From: Gp1-AA122 sp035631655
GTDB taxonomy: Bacteria; Acidobacteriota; Terriglobia; Terriglobales; Acidobacteriaceae
Assembly: GCA_035631655.1 (NCBI GenBank)
Contig: DASQIH010000101.1
Location: 1 to 64,000 of the forward strand
DNA length: 64,000 nt
Direction: 5' to 3'
Position numbers and translations under genes: made by a program. A model generated the notes under the pieces. That model saw nothing but the letters and a program-made list of their open reading frames with translations, did not search any database and was not told the origin of the DNA. Below, in pieces: positions 24,788 to 32,641 of the stretch; within the stretch, counting starts at the first letter, position 1, and the number at the start of each line of letters is the position of its first letter.

Positions 24788-24843
24788 GGGAGAAGTTCTT
24801 GTCCGGGAACAGCAGGTCTTGGGAGCTTACCCGTCCAATCCCG

Positions 24844-24849
24844 TATAAT
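24844..24849 (+). promoter_or_regulatory. -10 box of the trp-aro operon
   Basis: TATAAT at 24844-24849 stands 15 bases ahead of the trpC ATG, so the leader would be under about 10 bases. A weak -35 (TTGGGA) lies 19 bases upstream. There is no room for a trp leader peptide or attenuator between this box and trpC. Confidence 0.5.
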
Positions 24850-24863
24850 CGTCAGAATCCGCT

Positions 24864-25676
24864 ATGGCCGTGAGTTTGGAGCAGATCGTTGCTGCCACTC
24901 GCCGGCGTGTATTCGGCGCCGGGAAGAACGCGCCCGAACTGGAGAAGCGCGCCCGTGAGCATACGCCGCGCGGGTTTCGGCGTGCCCTGTTAAAGGCTTC
25001 GCGAGAGGGCGTGGCTATCATCGCGGAGTTGAAAAAGGCATCGCCTTCCCGAGGCCTGATTCGGGCGAATTTTGAGCCGCGGCAATTGGCGATGGAACTG
25101 GAACAGGCAGGAGCGGCCGCGCTCTCGGTTCTCACAGATGAGGAATTCTTTCAGGGATCTCTGGAGAACTTGCGCATTGCTTCGAGCGCGACCCGCTTGC
25201 CGTGTTTGCGTAAGGATTTCATTATTGACGGATTCCAGTTGCTGGAAGCGCGCGCGAACTGCGCCGACGCGGTGTTGCTGATTGTGGCGGCACTGTCGGC
25301 AAAGGAACTGAATTTTCTTGCCCGGCGCAGCCAGGAACTTGCGCTGGATATTCTCTGCGAGGTGCACGACGAAACCGAGCTAAAACGTGCCCTGGATGCG
25401 GGATGCGATCTGATCGGCGCCAATAGCCGGGACTTGCGAACGTTTAAGGTGGATCTGAACACAGCGCTGCGCTTAGGCAAGCTGATTCCGAAAGATGTGC
25501 TGGCGGTCGCGGAGAGTGGAATCGAGTCTGGAGACGACATTGCCCGGCTGCGAGCGCAAGGATACCAGGCATTCTTGATTGGCGAGTCGCTAATGAAGGC
25601 GTCCTCCCCGGGAAAGGCACTGCGCGCGTTGCTGAATCAAATACCCAGTACCCGGTACTCGGTACCCAGTGCCTAG
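24864..25676 (+). CDS. trpC: indole-3-glycerol-phosphate synthase
   Basis: A 270-residue enzyme that closes CdRP to indole-3-glycerol phosphate, step four of tryptophan synthesis. Active-site segments are intact: IIAELKKASPSRGLIRANF, PCLRKDFIIDGFQLLEARA, EVHDETELKRALDAG, IGANSRDLRTFKVDL and VAESGIESGDDI. The final residues (IPSTRYSVPSA) are coded by a heptamer repeat and extend past the normal end. First gene of a run with trpF 12 bases, trpB 3 bases and trpA 50 bases apart. Confidence 0.97.
   Translation: MAVSLEQIVAATRRRVFGAGKNAPELEKRAREHTPRGFRRALLKASREGVAIIAELKKASPSRGLIRANFEPRQLAMELEQAGAAALSVLTDEEFFQGSLENLRIASSATRLPCLRKDFIIDGFQLLEARANCADAVLLIVAALSAKELNFLARRSQELALDILCEVHDETELKRALDAGCDLIGANSRDLRTFKVDLNTALRLGKLIPKDVLAVAESGIESGDDIARLRAQGYQAFLIGESLMKASSPGKALRALLNQIPSTRYSVPSA
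25642..25676. repeat. heptamer tandem repeat, TACCCAG/TACTCGG family, at the trpC end
   Basis: Units TACCCAG, TACCCGG, TACTCGG, TACCCAG, TGCCTAG, period 7. The last unit holds the trpC stop codon, so the array forms the C-terminal tail. Confidence 0.8.
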
Positions 25677-25688
25677 AGAGATGAACTT

Positions 25689-26393
25689 GTGACTTGGGCC
25701 AAGATTTGCGGGGTGACCAACCTGGAAGATGCGCAGGTGGCCGTCGATGCTGGCGCTGACGCGGTCGGGTTTGTGTTTTATGAGAAGAGCCCAAGGAATG
25801 TCGGGGTCGATACGGCCCAAGAAATAATCGAATCCCTACCTGTCAGCATGGAAAAGGTCGGTGTATTTGTAAGCCCTACGCCGCAAATAGGCGAAATAGC
25901 GAGACGAGTCGGGTTGACCGCGATACAGCTACACATGACGCTTCCGGCAATCTCTTCGGATGGAGCCGTCGCGAAAGCCCGGCAGGAACTGATCGCACAC
26001 GGAATGGGACTCGCGTTCGGTGAGGTGAGGGTCTATCTTGCCTTGCCGGCAGCCATTTTTGTCAATGGTACGACGCAATGGAATTCGTCCCGCCGAGGGT
26101 TGCCGGGCATTCACGCTATCTTTCTCGACTCCAGCACACCGCAGCAACCTGGTGGTACTGGCAAAACCTTCGATTGGACACATGCATCGCCAACCGTGTC
26201 CACGCTCGCTGAACAGACGAAGGTGGTAATCGCCGGCGGCTTAACTTTTGCGAATGTGGGAGACGCGATTCGTATCCTTAAACCGTGGGGTGTTGATGTT
26301 GCTTCGGGCGTGGAGCGCCAGCCTGGAAAGAAAGATCCTGAGAAAGTTCGTGCCTTCGTAAAAGCAGTGCGCGAGGCAGACAAGAGCGCATAA
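25689..26393 (+). CDS. trpF: phosphoribosylanthranilate isomerase
   Basis: A 234-residue TIM-barrel enzyme beginning with GTG at 25689. AKICGVTNLEDAQVAVDAGA holds the catalytic Cys, and AIFLDSS holds the acid near residue 145; VVIAGGLTFANVGDAIRI and GVDVASGVERQPGKKD form the phosphate-binding end. It is longer than the usual ~205 residues because of an extra segment after QLHM (ISSDGAVAKARQELIAHGMG), where most homologues read QLHG-E. This could be a lineage insertion. The activity is likely kept. Confidence 0.93.
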   Translation: MTWAKICGVTNLEDAQVAVDAGADAVGFVFYEKSPRNVGVDTAQEIIESLPVSMEKVGVFVSPTPQIGEIARRVGLTAIQLHMTLPAISSDGAVAKARQELIAHGMGLAFGEVRVYLALPAAIFVNGTTQWNSSRRGLPGIHAIFLDSSTPQQPGGTGKTFDWTHASPTVSTLAEQTKVVIAGGLTFANVGDAIRILKPWGVDVASGVERQPGKKDPEKVRAFVKAVREADKSA

Positions 26394-26396
26394 CCG

Positions 26397-27620
26397 ATGG
26401 CGACCGTATCCATTCCGAAACAGAAACCAGCAACCGCCGGCAGGACGACTCCGGGACGGTTCGGACTGTATGGCGGGCGCTATGTCCCCGAGACGCTGAT
26501 GGCTGCTCTCGAGGAACTCGAGCGGGAATACGAAAAGGCGAAGCGCGATCCCAAGTTCAAGCGGCAACTCGAAGATCTGTTTCGCAACTATGCGGGGCGT
26601 CCGACGCCGCTGTTTTTTGCCCGCCGGCTGACTGAGAAGTTCGGCGGCGCCAAGATCTATCTCAAGCGCGAAGACCTACTGCATACGGGCGCGCACAAGA
26701 TCAATAACTGCCTGGGGCAGGCGCTCCTGGTGCAGCGGATGGGCAAGCGTCGGGTCGTTGCCGAAACCGGCGCCGGACAGCACGGTGTGGCGACGGCAAC
26801 GGTGTGCGCCCTTTTTGGGTTCGCGTGCGTCGTCTACATGGGTACGGAAGACATGCGTCGGCAGGAGCTAAACGTATTCCGCATGCGCTTGCTCGGGGCG
26901 GAGGTTCGCGGCGTGGATTCGGGATCGCGCACTTTGAAGGATGCCATCAATGAGGCCATGCGCGATTGGGTCACCAACGTTCGCACGACTCATTACCTGC
27001 TGGGCAGCGTGTTAGGGGCTCATCCTTATCCGACCATGGTGCGTGATTTTCACGCGGTGATCGGGCGCGAGGCCAAGGCTCAGATTTTGAAAGCGGAAGG
27101 GAAACTGCCGACGGCCATTATTGCCTGCGTGGGCGGGGGGTCCAATTCCATTGGCATCTTTCACCAATTCCTGAAAGACAAGAGGGTGCAGCTGATTGGC
27201 GTGGAGGCTGGTGGCCGGGGCGAACGATTGGGCGACCACGCGGCCCGTTTTCACGGCGGCCAGCCCGGTGTCCTGCAGGGGACTTACTCCTACGTGTTGC
27301 AGGACGACGCCGGACAGATTGCGGCCACCCACTCCGTATCTGCCGGCCTCGACTATCCTTCCATAGGGCCGGAACACGCCTGGCTGAAGGACACCGGTCG
27401 CGCGGAGTACGTGTCCGCCACGGACGAAGAGGCGCTGGCGGCTTGCACTCTCCTGGCGCAGACGGAAGGCATCATCCCGGCACTGGAGTCGGCGCACGCC
27501 GTGGCGGAATGTGTTAAACGAGTCCCGCAGATGAAGAAGTCGGACATTGTGATCGTGAACGTATCCGGCCGCGGCGACAAGGATATGGGAATCTTGCGAG
27601 AAAACTTGAAGAATTGTTGA
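26397..27620 (+). CDS. trpB: tryptophan synthase beta chain
   Basis: A 407-residue PLP enzyme that joins indole and serine. The HTGAHKINNCLGQALL segment carries the PLP-binding Lys; AETGAGQHGVATAT, CVGGGSNSIGIFH, and EGIIPALESAHAV are the expected contacts. The N-terminal extension (ATVSIPKQKPATAGRTT) is short and polar. It begins 3 bases after trpF. Its stop codon (TGA at 27618-27620) lies inside a GAATTGT-TGATTGA heptamer pair. Confidence 0.98.
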   Translation: MATVSIPKQKPATAGRTTPGRFGLYGGRYVPETLMAALEELEREYEKAKRDPKFKRQLEDLFRNYAGRPTPLFFARRLTEKFGGAKIYLKREDLLHTGAHKINNCLGQALLVQRMGKRRVVAETGAGQHGVATATVCALFGFACVVYMGTEDMRRQELNVFRMRLLGAEVRGVDSGSRTLKDAINEAMRDWVTNVRTTHYLLGSVLGAHPYPTMVRDFHAVIGREAKAQILKAEGKLPTAIIACVGGGSNSIGIFHQFLKDKRVQLIGVEAGGRGERLGDHAARFHGGQPGVLQGTYSYVLQDDAGQIAATHSVSAGLDYPSIGPEHAWLKDTGRAEYVSATDEEALAACTLLAQTEGIIPALESAHAVAECVKRVPQMKKSDIVIVNVSGRGDKDMGILRENLKNC

Positions 27621-27640
27621 TTGAAGCGCAGCGGGGCTTA

Positions 27641-27668
27641 AATCAAAAATCAAAAATCAACAATTGCA
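27641..27668. repeat. heptamer tandem repeat, AATCAAA family, between trpB and trpA
   Basis: Units AATCAAA, AATCAAA, AATCAAC, AATTGCA. Same family, opposite strand, as 5916-5950. It occupies the trpA ribosome-site region; the trpA ATG is 3 bases behind. Confidence 0.75.
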
Positions 27669-27670
27669 CG

Positions 27671-28465
27671 ATGCCACTGACTTTCGAATCTCGTCCTACT
27701 CTTGTCGCCTACGTGACTTGTGGCGATCCAGACCTTGCCACCACGCATGAGATTGTCTTGGCAGCGATTGATGCTGGCGCAGGCGTAATCGAGTTGGGGG
27801 TGCCGTTCAGCGACCCTGTCGCGGACGGGCCGGTGATCCAACGGGCCAGCGAACGCGCCCTGCGCGCCCGCACCACGCTCGAACAGGTCCTAAAACTGGC
27901 GGCGGAAATTCGGCGGCGCTCCCAGGCCGGGCTCATTATCTTTTCCTATCTGAATCCCATCCTGAAATTGGGCTTGACCCCCTTTTGTAACTTGGCAGAA
28001 GAGGCCGGGGTGGATGGAGCATTGGTAACCGACTTGCCGGTCGAGGAAGCAAACGAGTATCTGCGGGAGATGCGAATGCGGCGTCTGGCGACCGTGTTCC
28101 TGGCCGCGCCAACCAGCACCGAGCAGCGTTTACGCCAGATTGCCAAACTATCCAGCGGCTTCGTTTACGCGGTGTCGCGCACCGGAGTGACCGGGGCGCA
28201 ACAGCAGCTTCCCGAGGACACGCGTGCGCTGGTAAGAAGGCTACGAAAATTCACCAAGTTGCCAATCGCAGTTGGATTCGGCGTTTCGACTGCCGAGCAG
28301 TTCGCAGCTGTAGGCGAATTTGCCGAAGGCGCGGTCGTCGGCAGCGCAATTGTGCAGACTATTGAGCGAAATCCGGGGAAAGAAGCCGAGTCTGTGGCAC
28401 AATTCATAAAACAGCTATTGCAGCCGTCAGCTCTCAGCCGTCAGCTTTCAGCAAAGCAAAGTTGA
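27671..28465 (+). CDS. trpA: tryptophan synthase alpha chain
   Basis: A 264-residue TIM barrel from the ATG at 27671 (MPLTFESRPTLVAYVTCGDP). An upstream TTG in trpB would add 19 residues coded by a repeat and is rejected. The catalytic acids are in VIELGVPFSDPVADGPVI (E and D). VYAVSRTGVTGAQQQLPE and PIAVGFGVSTAEQFA bind phosphate. It cleaves indole-glycerol phosphate to indole and G3P for TrpB. The tail (PSALSRQLSAKQS) is coded by the CAGCCGT/CAGCTCT heptamer repeat and exceeds the normal end. Confidence 0.97.
   Translation: MPLTFESRPTLVAYVTCGDPDLATTHEIVLAAIDAGAGVIELGVPFSDPVADGPVIQRASERALRARTTLEQVLKLAAEIRRRSQAGLIIFSYLNPILKLGLTPFCNLAEEAGVDGALVTDLPVEEANEYLREMRMRRLATVFLAAPTSTEQRLRQIAKLSSGFVYAVSRTGVTGAQQQLPEDTRALVRRLRKFTKLPIAVGFGVSTAEQFAAVGEFAEGAVVGSAIVQTIERNPGKEAESVAQFIKQLLQPSALSRQLSAKQS
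28421..28452. repeat. heptamer tandem repeat, CAGCCGT/CAGCTTT family, at the trpA end
   Basis: Units CAGCCGT, CAGCTCT, CAGCCGT, CAGCTTT, then CAGC. It codes the last residues of TrpA. Confidence 0.8.
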
Positions 28466-28517
28466 GTGCCGCAGCCGTGGCGGTATCGGGTATCATCCCC
28501 CTCGTGCAACGATCAAA

Positions 28518-28547
28518 CTGAAAGCCGATAGCTGAGCGACTGAAAGC
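28518..28547. repeat. degenerate CTGAAAG heptamer repeat ahead of the chorismate mutase gene
   Basis: CTGAAAG, CCGATAG, CTGAGCG, then ACTGAAAG. It ends 4 bases before the next ATG, over the ribosome-site region. Confidence 0.55.
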
Positions 28548-28551
28548 TACC

Positions 28552-28890
28552 ATGGACATCGCAGATTGGCGCAAGAAAATCGACGAGATCGACGGCAAAC
28601 TGGTCGAGTTGATCAGCGATCGGGCGCGCGCCGCCCACGAGATTGGGAAGCTCAAGCGTGATCTCGCGATGCCGATTTACGAGCCGGACCGGGAGCGGGC
28701 TGTATTCGATCATGTGACAAAGGTGAATCCCGGGCCGTTACCGGATCGCGATTTAATGCGGATTTACGAGCGCATCATGGACATCATGCGCCAAATCCAG
28801 CAGGAGGAAATCGCCCCGGAAACGCTGGCCGCGGGAACGACCGCACCAGAACCAGGGAATACCGAATTGGATTCGGAGGTAAATGACTGA
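28552..28890 (+). CDS. chorismate mutase (AroQ class)
   Basis: A 112-residue all-helical mutase that converts chorismate to prephenate. WRKKIDEIDGKLVELISDRA is the classic first helix with the Arg that binds the substrate, and AAHEIGKLKRDLAMPIYEPD, RERAVFD follow, with DRDLMRIYERIMDIMRQIQQ as the third helix. It is unfused to prephenate dehydratase. The 95 bases between it and the DAHP synthase are largely repeat. Position in a trp-DAHPS cluster suggests that flux into and away from tryptophan is balanced on one transcript. Confidence 0.95.
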   Translation: MDIADWRKKIDEIDGKLVELISDRARAAHEIGKLKRDLAMPIYEPDRERAVFDHVTKVNPGPLPDRDLMRIYERIMDIMRQIQQEEIAPETLAAGTTAPEPGNTELDSEVND

Positions 28891-28971
28891 GAGCTGTCAG
28901 CTCTCAGCGTTCAGTCAAAGAGCTGAAGGCTGAAAGCTGAAGGCTGAAGGCTGAAAGCTGAAGGCTGAAAG
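28891..28971. repeat. heptamer tandem repeat, CTGAA(A/G)G family
   Basis: GAGCTGTCAGCTCTCAGCGTTCAG is followed by seven units CTGAAGG, CTGAAAG, CTGAAGG, CTGAAGG, CTGAAAG, CTGAAGG, CTGAAAG (28923-28971). It is the longest array in the window and fills the gap to the DAHP synthase start. Confidence 0.85.
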
Positions 28972-28983
28972 CTTGTACTTACC

Positions 28984-30003
28984 ATGATTGTCGCAATGCA
29001 GGAGACCGCAACCGAAGCGCAAATCCAGCAGGTGATCGAACACCTGATCCGGATGGGCTTTTCCGTACACCGCACCACGGGCGTGCGCCAGAGCATTCTG
29101 GCTGCCGTGGGGGCGCGCATTGATTTTGATACCCGCAATCTCGAGGTGCTTCCCGGTGTGCAGGAAGTGCACCGCATCAGCGCGCCTTACAAGCTCGTGG
29201 GTCGAAGTTTTCGTCCCGAGGGCACGGTGTTGAAGTTCACCAATGGGCTTGCCATTGGCAACGAAGAAGTCGTAGTTATGGCTGGGCCGTGCTCCGTAGA
29301 GTCGCGGCAACAGCTGTTCACGGTGGCCGAGCAGATAGCGAAGGCGGGCGCCCGGGTCCTGCGGGGAGGTGCCTTCAAGCCGCGCAGTTCTCCTTATTCC
29401 TTCCAGGGACTCGGACTGGAGGCGCTGAAGCTGCTGCGCGAGGCCGGCGACAAGTTCGGCATGCTGGTCATCAGCGAGGTCATGGAAATCTCGCAGATTG
29501 AGATGATGCTGCCTTATGTGGATATCCTGCAGGTGGGCGCGCGCAATATGCAGAATTTCAATCTGCTGCGCGAACTCGGCAAGGTGAAGAAGCCGGTGCT
29601 GCTCAAGCGCGGTATTGCCGCCACTTTGGAAGAGCTGCTGCTCTCGGGCGAATACATCATGGCGGGCGGCAATTACGACGTGATTCTCTGCGAGCGAGGT
29701 ATTCGCACCTTTGAGACCTATACGCGCAACACCATGGACATCTCCGCCATTCCGATTGTGAAAAAGCTTTCTCATCTGCCCATGACAGCCGATCCTTCCC
29801 ACGGAACCGGGCGCCGCGACAAGGTGGCGCCTATGGCGCGCGCTTCGGTAGCTGCCGGGGCGGATGCCTTGTTGATCGAGGTGCACCATGACCCGGACAA
29901 GGCGTTGTCCGATGGGGCACAGTCCCTGTTTCCGGATCAGTTTGCCAAGTTAATGGATGAACTGCGCATGATCGCTCCGGCCGTGGGCCGCAAAATGGCA
30001 TAA
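28984..30003 (+). CDS. aroF: 3-deoxy-7-phosphoheptulonate (DAHP) synthase, class Ib
   Basis: A 339-residue enzyme for the first step of the shikimate pathway. Residues 1-70 form the ferredoxin-like regulatory domain found on Thermotoga-type enzymes (IQQVIEHLIRMGFSVHRTTG). The barrel shows MAGPCSVES, LRGGAFKPRSSPYSFQGLG, VGARNMQNFNLL, KPVLLKRGIAATLEELLLSG and ADPSHGTGRRD, which bind PEP, E4P and metal. The fused N-terminal domain is known to give inhibition by tyrosine or phenylalanine. It closes the operon. Confidence 0.97.
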   Translation: MIVAMQETATEAQIQQVIEHLIRMGFSVHRTTGVRQSILAAVGARIDFDTRNLEVLPGVQEVHRISAPYKLVGRSFRPEGTVLKFTNGLAIGNEEVVVMAGPCSVESRQQLFTVAEQIAKAGARVLRGGAFKPRSSPYSFQGLGLEALKLLREAGDKFGMLVISEVMEISQIEMMLPYVDILQVGARNMQNFNLLRELGKVKKPVLLKRGIAATLEELLLSGEYIMAGGNYDVILCERGIRTFETYTRNTMDISAIPIVKKLSHLPMTADPSHGTGRRDKVAPMARASVAAGADALLIEVHHDPDKALSDGAQSLFPDQFAKLMDELRMIAPAVGRKMA

Positions 30004-30018
30004 CCCCGATCCTGACAT

Positions 30019-30073
30019 GTGTGGCGGCGGGTCTCGGACCCGCCTTCCTGGGCCGGAGACTCGGGCCCCACAC
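30019..30073. repeat. TGTGG...CCACA palindromic repeat, copy 2
   Basis: GTGTGG and CCACAC ends enclose GGCGGGTCTCGGACCCGCC and GGCCGGAGACTCGGGCC. Same layout and length as 18999-19053. It stands 15 bases past the DAHP synthase stop and could serve as its transcript end. Confidence 0.7.
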
Positions 30074-30132
30074 TTTCCCAGCAATGACAAACAGTTTGTA
30101 CCCCCCGCTTCGCTGGAATAATCTAACGCCCC

Positions 30133-31089
30133 ATGAAGAACTTCAACACTCTGTCCGAGCGCGAGATTCTAGCGCTGGCGATTTCTCTAGAAGAAGAAGA
30201 CGAGCGGGTTTACGCGGATCTTTCTGAAGGGTTGCGACAGGATTATCCCGCTACCGCTGCGGTGCTGGATGGGATGCGTGCCGAAGAGTCGGGGCATCGG
30301 CGGCGGTTGATCGAGCTCTACCGGCAGAAGTTCGGCGAACACATTCCGCTGATCCGGCGACAAGACGTGAAAGGGTTCGTGCAACGCAAGCCGATCTGGC
30401 TGGTGCACCCGCTGCGGCTGGATGAGGTACGCAAGCACGCCAGCGCCATCGAGGTAGAGACACGCCGCTTCTACGAGCGGGCAGCTTCGCTGGCACAAGA
30501 CGCCAGCATCCGGCAACTGCTCGATGATCTGGCCCAGGAAGAGCGGTCGCACGAGTACCGGGCGCAGGAACTGGCGGAAGAAAAGCTGCGCGCCGAAGTG
30601 CGGGAAGATGAAGAGAAAGCCCGGCGGCGCCTGTTCGTGCTGCAAATCATCCAACCGGGGCTTGCCGGGTTGATGGACGGTTCTGTTTCTACTCTGGCCC
30701 CAGTCTTCGCCGCGGCTCAGGCTACAAAGAGTACCTGGGACGCATTCCTGGTCGGCATTGCAGCTTCGGTGGGGGCCGGCATCAGCATGGGATTTGCCGA
30801 GGCGTTGTCAGATGACGGCAGTCTCACCGGGCGCGGACATCCCTGGATGCGTGGATTAATCGAAGGCGCTATGACTACGCTGGGGGGCATCGGGCATACC
30901 CTCCCCTTCCTTATTCCCAATTTCCGCCTGGCCATGACGATCGCCGTGACGGTGGTGCTCGCAGAGCTCGGCATCATCACCTGGGTCCGGCACCGCTACA
31001 TGGAGACACCCACTTTCTCGGCGGCTATGCAGGTCATGTTGGGTGGGGCGCTAGTGTTCTTTACCGGATTATTGATTGGAAGTTCGTGA
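30133..31089 (+). CDS. Er-VIT1 (MbfA-type) iron transporter: ferritin-like domain fused to a VIT1 membrane domain
   Basis: A 318-residue fusion. Residues 1-160 form a rubrerythrin/ferritin-like four-helix domain with Glu and His metal ligands (SEREILALAISLEEEDERVY, AEESGHRRRLIELYR, IEVETRRFYERAASL, AQEERSHEYRAQEL). Residues about 170-318 are a CCC1/VIT1 membrane domain of five segments (GLAGLMDGSVSTLAPVFAAA; GISMGFAEALSDDGSLTGRG; LAMTIAVTVVLAELGIITWV). MbfA in alphaproteobacteria exports iron and protects from peroxide. The same role is inferred. A lone ferritin-like gene at 42330-42860 resembles its N-terminal half. Confidence 0.92.
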   Translation: MKNFNTLSEREILALAISLEEEDERVYADLSEGLRQDYPATAAVLDGMRAEESGHRRRLIELYRQKFGEHIPLIRRQDVKGFVQRKPIWLVHPLRLDEVRKHASAIEVETRRFYERAASLAQDASIRQLLDDLAQEERSHEYRAQELAEEKLRAEVREDEEKARRRLFVLQIIQPGLAGLMDGSVSTLAPVFAAAQATKSTWDAFLVGIAASVGAGISMGFAEALSDDGSLTGRGHPWMRGLIEGAMTTLGGIGHTLPFLIPNFRLAMTIAVTVVLAELGIITWVRHRYMETPTFSAAMQVMLGGALVFFTGLLIGSS

Positions 31090-31112
31090 GAGCTCCGAGG
31101 AATCCGGGGACT

Positions 31113-32231
31113 CTAAGCCGCATCGGCAGACATTGTAGATTTGTGTCCAATCGGCAAACGAGCCTTTACAACCGTGCCCGTACCGTTGGAGTGAATTTCC
31201 AGGCTGCCGCCCAGTTGGCGAAGCCTCTCCCGCATCCCTCGGATCCCGACTCCCGGCGTTCCAGGGGAGGCGACCTCGTAGTGCTTTTCCGGCGGTATGC
31301 CCTTACCCTCGTCCTCGATTTCCACGCGCACCTCACTGCCCGAGCGAGTAAGGCGGATCTTGGCAGTCGGGCTCTCCGCGTGCCGGTGGATGTTGGTAAG
31401 GCACTCCTGGACGGTCCGGAAGATGGCGGTTTCCAATTCGCGGGAGAGCCGTCCGAAATCCTCCGGGAAATGCAAATCAACCTGGATATTACTGCGCTCG
31501 GCAAACCCTTCAATGTACCAGCGCAACGCCGAGGCCAGGCCGGCTTCGTCGAGTAGCGGCGGGTGTAGCAAGTAGGAGATCGTTCGGATCTCCTTAGTCA
31601 TTTCATGGACCATGTCCATGCTTTTGCTCACCGCACTGGAGGCGTTAGTAAGTCGCTCGATGTCAATCCCCACCGAGGACAGGTTCATAGCCAGGGCGGC
31701 TAGCATCTGTCCGACGCTGTCGTGCAATTCCCGCGCTATGCGGCGGCGTTCGTCATCCTGCAGTTGCAGCAGGCGTCCAGTGAGCTCGCGGAGGCTCTGA
31801 TTGGCGTCATCAAGTTCGAGAGTGCGCTGCCTCACTCGCTCTTCCAATTCGTCTTGCGCCTGACGGTGAGCTTCGTTCCGCCGACGATTCGATTCGCCCA
31901 TGACCATGACCAGGGCAGCGACTACCAAGAAGACGGCGTTGCCGATTAACTGGGCAGCCGTGAGGGAGCGAAGTGGTTGCTGAGCGGTAATGAACCAGTA
32001 ATTCGCGCCGATCAGCGCAAAAGCGAGAGTCAGCAGGGAAGGCGCGATTCCGCAATACCAGGCGGAAAAAGCTATGGCCGGAAACAGGGTAACGAACGGC
32101 GCATAGGTACCAAGAAAGGGATTCAGCAACCAGCGAACCAGCAGGGCAACCGCTGTAACCAGCAGCGAGAGAAAATAGCGTGCTCCTCTTCTTCTGAGCA
32201 CACGTTCCAACAGAGGAGTATCGTTCGCCAT
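31113..32231 (-). CDS. membrane sensor histidine kinase (DUF4118, HisKA_3 type)
   Basis: A 372-residue kinase from the ATG at 32231. Residues about 15-100 form a DUF4118 membrane region (YFLSLLVTAVALLVRWLLNP, FVTLFPAIAFSAWY, LIGNAVFLVVAALVMVMGES). A coiled coil follows, then the phospho-His motif in ERRRIARELHDSVGQMLAAL. ATPase boxes are NIHRHAESP, DEGKGIPPE and GVGIRGMRERLRQLGGSLEI. This is the NarX/DegS-like group, normally paired with a LuxR-type regulator. No regulator gene is adjacent, so its partner lies elsewhere. Confidence 0.93.
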   Translation of the reverse strand: MANDTPLLERVLRRRGARYFLSLLVTAVALLVRWLLNPFLGTYAPFVTLFPAIAFSAWYCGIAPSLLTLAFALIGANYWFITAQQPLRSLTAAQLIGNAVFLVVAALVMVMGESNRRRNEAHRQAQDELEERVRQRTLELDDANQSLRELTGRLLQLQDDERRRIARELHDSVGQMLAALAMNLSSVGIDIERLTNASSAVSKSMDMVHEMTKEIRTISYLLHPPLLDEAGLASALRWYIEGFAERSNIQVDLHFPEDFGRLSRELETAIFRTVQECLTNIHRHAESPTAKIRLTRSGSEVRVEIEDEGKGIPPEKHYEVASPGTPGVGIRGMRERLRQLGGSLEIHSNGTGTVVKARLPIGHKSTMSADAA

Positions 32232-32378
32232 TCTCTCGGTGCCCTCGGGGAAAAGATTCAGCGGCATACAAAGAGTCAAGGAAAAGCAGGTTCAGGTCTA
32301 TACAGTGTTTACTGTAGAAAACCGATGAACCGTGGCACAGGGAAGCCCTGCCGTCTGTCGGGTGCGGCTCGGCGGCGA

Positions 32379-32540
32379 TTATGCTGCGTTTGCGGCGTAA
32401 TAGCGGTCACACACCCGGTTGGCGCATTCCCACACGGCATTGAACTCCTCCAAATGGGAAACGACCAACAGGGCAAGCTGCTCGACGAAGTCCTGCATGT
32501 GTTCGAGTTCTTCGAAAGATTCGGTTGGCACGGGATGCAT
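32379..32540 (-). CDS. possible 53-residue protein
   Basis: An ATG at 32540 opens a frame with good codon use: MHPVPTESFEELEHMQDFVE, then QLALLVVSHLEEFNAVWECA, NRVCDRYYAANAA. It has two Cys and predicted helices. It fills the gap between the kinase and phosphoesterase genes. No family recognised. Confidence 0.42.
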   Translation of the reverse strand: MHPVPTESFEELEHMQDFVEQLALLVVSHLEEFNAVWECANRVCDRYYAANAA

Positions 32541-32641
32541 TCTGCCACACTAGGCGAACGAATCAATACCCTTGATACCCGATTACCTTAGTGCTATGTG
32601 CTTCGGTGCTCTGTCACTAACGCTGACAATTGGGCGGTTGA

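Noticed and set aside
28889..28974. CRISPR-like repeat array
   Set aside because: The units are 7 bp with no spacers, and no cas gene is present.
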